10,003 nt of DNA from Candidatus Fermentibacterota bacterium. GTDB lineage: Bacteria > Fermentibacterota > Fermentibacteria > Fermentibacterales > JCC-6. Where the stretch lies: contig JAUWJE010000047.1 of NCBI GenBank assembly GCA_030607835.1, positions 1 through 10,003 on the forward strand, given 5' to 3'. Both the position numbers and the translations under genes were made by a program. A model generated the notes under the pieces. The model did not search any database, had not been told where the DNA came from, and saw nothing but the letters and a program-made list of their open reading frames with translations. Below are positions 6,330 through 10,003 of the stretch, in pieces (the first letter of the stretch is position 1; every line of letters begins with the position of its first letter).

Positions 6330-6432
6330 TTCCCAACAGTGAAACAAGTTCTAAAAGTATCTACTACGGGTATCAGAGTTTAGAGCTTATTCCCAGCATG
6401 GTAACTGTTCTAAAAGCATCCATCACTGGGAA
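6330..6432. repeat. Two diverged ~43-bp repeats, 60 bp apart, between convergent genes
   Basis: Copy A (6330-6372) and copy B (6390-6432) both begin TTCCCA, share the exact core GTTCTAAAAG (6348-6357 and 6407-6416), continue with TATC or CATC, and end with GGGTA or GGGAA. A one-base shift on either side of the core is needed to align them. No ORF crosses them. They may be two members of a dispersed intergenic repeat family or a local duplication. Confidence 0.5.
6390..6432. other. Imperfect hairpin formed by the second repeat copy; possible bidirectional transcription end
   Basis: TTCCCAG at 6390-6396 pairs with CTGGGAA at 6426-6432. After a small asymmetric bulge, ATGG (6398-6401) pairs with CCAT (6420-6423), giving about 11 bp around an 18-nt loop. 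It lies between the convergent ends of the secreted-protein ORF and polA, where a shared terminator would be useful. Neither side carries a clear run of T, so it is not a classic intrinsic terminator. Confidence 0.35.
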
Positions 6433-6462
6433 CTAATTAAATGGTGCCTGTCACTGTTTAAA

Positions 6463-9147
6463 TCAGTGGCCGGCTTCAAGCCAGTTTTTGCCTTTTCCCG
6501 TTTCAACGAGCAGAGGTACATCAAGCGGATAAGCGGATTCCATTTCTTCCTTGATTATAGCTGCTATTTCCCCTGCATTTGCCTCAGGGGCAGTAGCCAC
6601 AAGTTCATCGTGAACCTGAAGTACAAGACCGGTATCAGGAATGTCCTTCAGTCTTTCATCCACTCGAAGCATTGCCAGTTTTATGATGTCAGCAGCCGAT
6701 CCCTGGACGATTGTGTTGACGATCATACGCTCCATCGTATTGCGAGTGGAACCCGTTGCGGATACAAAACCCTTGAAATCCCTCTTTCTTCCGAGAATAG
6801 TCCTTGTTTCGCCTGTTGCTTCAGCATCGGCAATACATTTCCTGAAGAAGAACTCAAGTTCAGGATATGTGGCAAGATATCTGTTTATGATTCCGGAGGC
6901 CTCTCCCCTGCTTATATTCAGCCTGTTGCTAAGACCCCAGGGGCTTATTCCGTACAGGATTGAAAAATTCACTTCTTTTGCTTTTCTCCTGTGTACAGGT
7001 GATTCATCTCCAAACAGCGCCAATGCTGTTGAACTGTGAATGTCCAGATTCTTACTGTAGGCATCCCTGAGATTCCCGGGACCTGCTAGATGGGCAAGAA
7101 CACGCAACTCAATTTGTGAATAGTCGGCTGTTATAAAGAGATTCCCTTCGATTCCCGGTACGAAACACTTTCTGACTTTTCTACCCTGACTTGTCCTGAT
7201 AGGGATGTTCTGCAGGTTCGGGCTGCTGGAACTGAGACGCCCTGTGGCAGTAACTGTCTGACTGAAGCTTGTATGCACAAGCCCATCCCTGTCCGAGATA
7301 TAGAGAGGGAGTTTCCCTACGTAGGTGTTCAACAATTTAGAGAGCTCTCTGTGCTCAATGACTATTTCAACGAATTCGTGCTTGCCCCTGAGTTTTTCCA
7401 GAACATCTATGCTTGAAGAGTATGCTCCCTTCAGGGTCTTCTTTACAGGCGGGAGTCCAAGAGTATCAAACAGAACTGCTGAAACCTGCGCTGGACTGCT
7501 CAGGTTCAACGGATTACCGATCATTTCAGAAGCGTTATTCTCAAGTATTCTGATTCTCGTTGAGAACTCATCGTTGAGTTCATGCAGTGATTCCAGATCA
7601 ATTGCCACGCCCCGCTTTTCCATGTCTGCAAGTACTTTTACCAGAGGTAATTCCAGTGTATCATATAATTTGAGGAGTTGTGGATCCTTTTCAAGTTCGA
7701 TTCTGAGTTTTCCCGCAAGCTGAAATGCTGTCGCTGAATCACAGCCGCAATAATCAGCAACCTTCCGCGTATCGACCTCAGCAAGTGTTTCTGCATTACC
7801 GAGTATTGTGCTGTAATCCATCATAGGCTTATTCAACCAGATAGACGATAATTCCGAGAGTGAATGAGACTGCCTTTCTGGCATCAGAAGGTAATCCGCA
7901 ATCATGGGATCAGCACTTATCTGCTGTATATCAATTTCGATGGATTCAAGTATGTGAATGTCGTACTTGCCGTTCTGTGCCGCTATATTCTTCCCTTCAA
8001 GCCTGGTTTTCAGTATCCGGACAACATCTGCAGCGGGGAGAGAGTCAGGACCAGCCAGGGGAATGTAGATAGCAGTATCGTTGGAAAGCGCAAAAGATAT
8101 TCCAACGGGATCAGCGTCAAATGGACGGACCGAGGTTGATTCGGTATCCAGTGCTATGATATTGCTCCGTGAATTATCAAAATCAAACCTGTCAAGTTCA
8201 TCCACAGAATTAATGATGAGTGTTTTGCACCAGGAACAGAGATTATCTGGGATTTGAGTGTCGAAAAGGTTTCCGGTCGTCTGTATATGCAATCTTCTGA
8301 GAATACTGCTCATACCTAGCCTGGTCAGTATCTCGAATGCCGCACTTTCATCAGGACCGGTCATTGAAAGATCGTCAATTGAAGTGTCAATGTCCTTCGC
8401 GGGTAGGAGAGCAATCAGTTCTCTGCTGAGATATACTTTTTCTTTGCTTTTCTGGAGCTTGCTTCGCACTGATTCCGGTAAAACATCACCAATATTCTCG
8501 TATATGGCATCAACACTGCCGAATTGCTTTAGAAGTTTTAGAGCGGATTTCGGACCTATTCCTTTCGCTCCCGGGATATTGTCCGAAGAATCACCTGTGA
8601 GAGAAAGGTAATCAACTACCTGATCGCTTGAGACACCTATTACGCTTTCAACATCCTCCGGTTTTATTATAGATATGGGAGCCCCGGATCTCCCTGGTCT
8701 GAGCATCGCTGCCCCATCTGCAAGAAGCTGCAGAAGATCCTTGTCAGTAGAGAGTATTTCAACGGTATCACCACGTTCCAGTGCCTGTGATGTCAGTGAT
8801 GCTATGATGTCGTCAGCTTCGAGACCCTCCTTTTCTAAGAGCGGAATTCCCAGTGCCGGTATCAGCTGGCGTGCCAGTTTCGACTGAACTATAAGCTCGT
8901 CAGGCATTGGTGGACGGTTGGATTTGTATTCTGGATATATTTTCTTTCTGAAACTGGGTTTAGGGTAATCGAATACAGCAACCGTAATGTCTGCTGAACG
9001 GTTTTCTGTCATATCCAGTATTTCGCTGACAAGATGATAAAGACCGCTTGTATTTGTTCCATCCTGTGCCCTTAGAGGGTTTCTGTGCATCGCGAAGTGT
9101 CCTCTATAGAGAAGATTGTAGCAATCTACAAGCAGAATCTTTGACAT
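6463..9147 (-). CDS. polA: DNA polymerase I, with 5' nuclease, 3'-5' proofreading and polymerase domains
   Basis: This enzyme fills gaps and removes RNA primers during replication and repair. With ATG at 9147 the protein has 894 residues, close to the E. coli length. The 5' nuclease domain (about 1-285) shows D8, the ADD at 111-113, STDKD at 133-137, D186/D189 and the helix-three-turn-helix GIGPKSA. The 3'-5' exonuclease is intact: DTEST with D334/E336, NGKYD with N392/D396, and YCGCD with Y466/D470. The polymerase domain carries motif A ADYSQIE (D675), the O-helix RRKAKEVNFSILYG with Phe 728 at the E. coli F762 position, and motif C QVHDELV (H846, D847, E848). A TTG seven codons upstream is in frame, but ATG 9147 has GGAGAAA at proper spacing and lies 1 nt after the stop of the glycosyltransferase gene. 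Translation of the pair is therefore probably coupled. The stop is TGA. No truncation or missing catalytic residue is seen. Confidence 0.97.
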   Translation of the reverse strand: MSKILLVDCYNLLYRGHFAMHRNPLRAQDGTNTSGLYHLVSEILDMTENRSADITVAVFDYPKPSFRKKIYPEYKSNRPPMPDELIVQSKLARQLIPALGIPLLEKEGLEADDIIASLTSQALERGDTVEILSTDKDLLQLLADGAAMLRPGRSGAPISIIKPEDVESVIGVSSDQVVDYLSLTGDSSDNIPGAKGIGPKSALKLLKQFGSVDAIYENIGDVLPESVRSKLQKSKEKVYLSRELIALLPAKDIDTSIDDLSMTGPDESAAFEILTRLGMSSILRRLHIQTTGNLFDTQIPDNLCSWCKTLIINSVDELDRFDFDNSRSNIIALDTESTSVRPFDADPVGISFALSNDTAIYIPLAGPDSLPAADVVRILKTRLEGKNIAAQNGKYDIHILESIEIDIQQISADPMIADYLLMPERQSHSLSELSSIWLNKPMMDYSTILGNAETLAEVDTRKVADYCGCDSATAFQLAGKLRIELEKDPQLLKLYDTLELPLVKVLADMEKRGVAIDLESLHELNDEFSTRIRILENNASEMIGNPLNLSSPAQVSAVLFDTLGLPPVKKTLKGAYSSSIDVLEKLRGKHEFVEIVIEHRELSKLLNTYVGKLPLYISDRDGLVHTSFSQTVTATGRLSSSSPNLQNIPIRTSQGRKVRKCFVPGIEGNLFITADYSQIELRVLAHLAGPGNLRDAYSKNLDIHSSTALALFGDESPVHRRKAKEVNFSILYGISPWGLSNRLNISRGEASGIINRYLATYPELEFFFRKCIADAEATGETRTILGRKRDFKGFVSATGSTRNTMERMIVNTIVQGSAADIIKLAMLRVDERLKDIPDTGLVLQVHDELVATAPEANAGEIAAIIKEEMESAYPLDVPLLVETGKGKNWLEAGH

Positions 9148-9148
9148 A

Positions 9149-10003
9149 TCAGTTTTCTCCGTTCTCAAGTAATCGAACGCAAGCGTTCAAGACTTCCTCC
9201 GGAGATATATCATCGAGACAGAGCGGTGTACCATGAGGACATGTACGTTTAAAGCATGGAGAACAGGATCTTCCTGAAGTCATTACTTCTGTCTTTCTGC
9301 CAAGAGGAGACGTCCAGATCGGTGATGTAGATCCAAATATCGTAATTGTCGGGGTTCCCACTGAAGCGGAGACGTGAACTCCTCCGGAGTCGTTTCCTAT
9401 CGCTATTTTCGCGGAAAGCAGATATGAGACAAGGGGTGGAAGATCCAGATCGGTTTTCACAGCGGAGATTGGTATCTTTGATGCCATTTCACTGAGATAT
9501 GATTCCTCTTCAGGAGTTCCGTACAACACCGATGGCAGTCCTGTTTCTTCGTGTAGCATGAGCGCAAGTTCAGTGAAACCGAACCATCTTTTTGCGCTGC
9601 CATATTTTGCTCCTGCGAAGTAGGCTACATGAGATTCATATGCGGGTTTTACAATGGGAATCGGAATATCAGCATTATGATGAGCGCCCATTACGTCAGA
9701 TAGTCCGATGTAATCTAGAGAATGATGATGATTACGGTCAGCTGGAGGCTTTACTGCCTGCGTGAGAAGGAATTTTCTCATGTCAGTTGAGTAACCTGTT
9801 CTCTGAGGTATTCCGGAAAGATATCCCTGAAGAGCTGTTCTGAAGGAATCAGTCATCAGAAGCAGACTGTCGAATTTCTTTCGAGGAAGTCTTTTCTCAG
9901 TGTAAATATCCCTTGAACCAAACAATACGCCAAGCAAGCTCGAGTTTTCGGGGCGACTCCAGAAGACCAAGTCAGGATATTTCTCCACAACCGAAGATAG
10001 TGC
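9149..10003 (-). CDS. Glycosyltransferase family 9 (ADP-heptose:LPS heptosyltransferase-like), 5' end outside the window
   Basis: GT9 enzymes add heptose to the inner core of lipopolysaccharide on the cytoplasmic face of the inner membrane. The visible 284 residues lack the N-terminal start: the frame remains open to position 10003, and the first visible residues read as the middle of the N-terminal Rossmann domain. Counting from GTG at 9988, the C-terminal domain shows FAGAKYGSAKRW at 124-135, the donor-binding core GNDSGGVHVSASVGTPTITIFGSTSP at 198-223 (given here by its ends and its D200-S-G-G), and a cysteine-rich tail with C242, C245, C250 and C257, typical of this family. It ends in TGA one base before the polA start, so it is the upstream member of an operon with polA. 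The exact acceptor sugar and the WaaC/WaaF/WaaQ type cannot be told. The GTG at 9988 is not the real start. Confidence 0.88.
   Translation of the reverse strand, partial: ALSSVVEKYPDLVFWSRPENSSLLGVLFGSRDIYTEKRLPRKKFDSLLLMTDSFRTALQGYLSGIPQRTGYSTDMRKFLLTQAVKPPADRNHHHSLDYIGLSDVMGAHHNADIPIPIVKPAYESHVAYFAGAKYGSAKRWFGFTELALMLHEETGLPSVLYGTPEEESYLSEMASKIPISAVKTDLDLPPLVSYLLSAKIAIGNDSGGVHVSASVGTPTITIFGSTSPIWTSPLGRKTEVMTSGRSCSPCFKRTCPHGTPLCLDDISPEEVLNACVRLLENGEN
9154..9160 (-). promoter_or_regulatory. Ribosome binding site GGAGAAA that fixes the polA start
   Basis: GGAG (9160-9157, read on the minus strand) lies 9 nt before ATG 9147, inside the last codons of the glycosyltransferase gene. It decides the start against the in-frame TTG at 9168, which would place this site inside the coding region. 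Confidence 0.65.

Overview
The window looks like chromosome of an uncultured Gram-negative bacterium of the wider Bacteroidota/FCB assemblage. Four things suggest this: a Por/type IX-like C-terminal sorting tail on a small exported protein, a TrmH-type RNA methyltransferase with Bacteroidota-style motifs, a heptosyltransferase-like GT9 enzyme of lipopolysaccharide assembly, and a secreted beta-rich protein of a kind I associate with candidate phyla such as Fermentibacteria. The phylum is an inference. The standard code applies, since polA and the GT9 gene both end in TGA.

Layout. Positions 1-834 (minus) hold the N-terminal 278 codons of a ComEC/Rec2 DNA-uptake channel that runs off the left edge. 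Its start overlaps the start of the divergent 803-1342 SpoU/TrmH methyltransferase (plus). That gene overlaps by 14 bp with 1329-1835 (plus), which encodes an exported 2x[4Fe-4S] ferredoxin with a type IX-like tail. Converging on this pair is a large soluble hybrid sensor kinase at 1905-5252 (minus; GAF, four PAS, HisKA, HATPase, receiver). Its AT content changes abruptly between PAS2 and PAS3.

Positions 5253-5598 carry no gene but contain a piece resembling the 3' end of tRNA-Asn and a possible promoter. Next comes a secreted-protein locus (5599-6210, plus) split by an in-frame TGA: a signal-peptide-like 31-codon ORF, then a 168-residue ORF in the same frame with its own ribosome binding site. 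The 252 bp between it and polA contains two diverged copies of a roughly 43-bp element 60 bp apart, one of which folds into a hairpin.

The right third is a minus-strand operon: a GT9 glycosyltransferase (5' end beyond the window) followed after 1 nt by a complete DNA polymerase I with 5' nuclease, intact 3'-5' proofreading and polymerase domains.

I do not see one clear new multi-gene system. The most unusual items are the Sec-exported ferredoxin with a type IX-like tail, the TGA-split secreted gene beside a tRNA relic, and the mosaic composition of the kinase gene.
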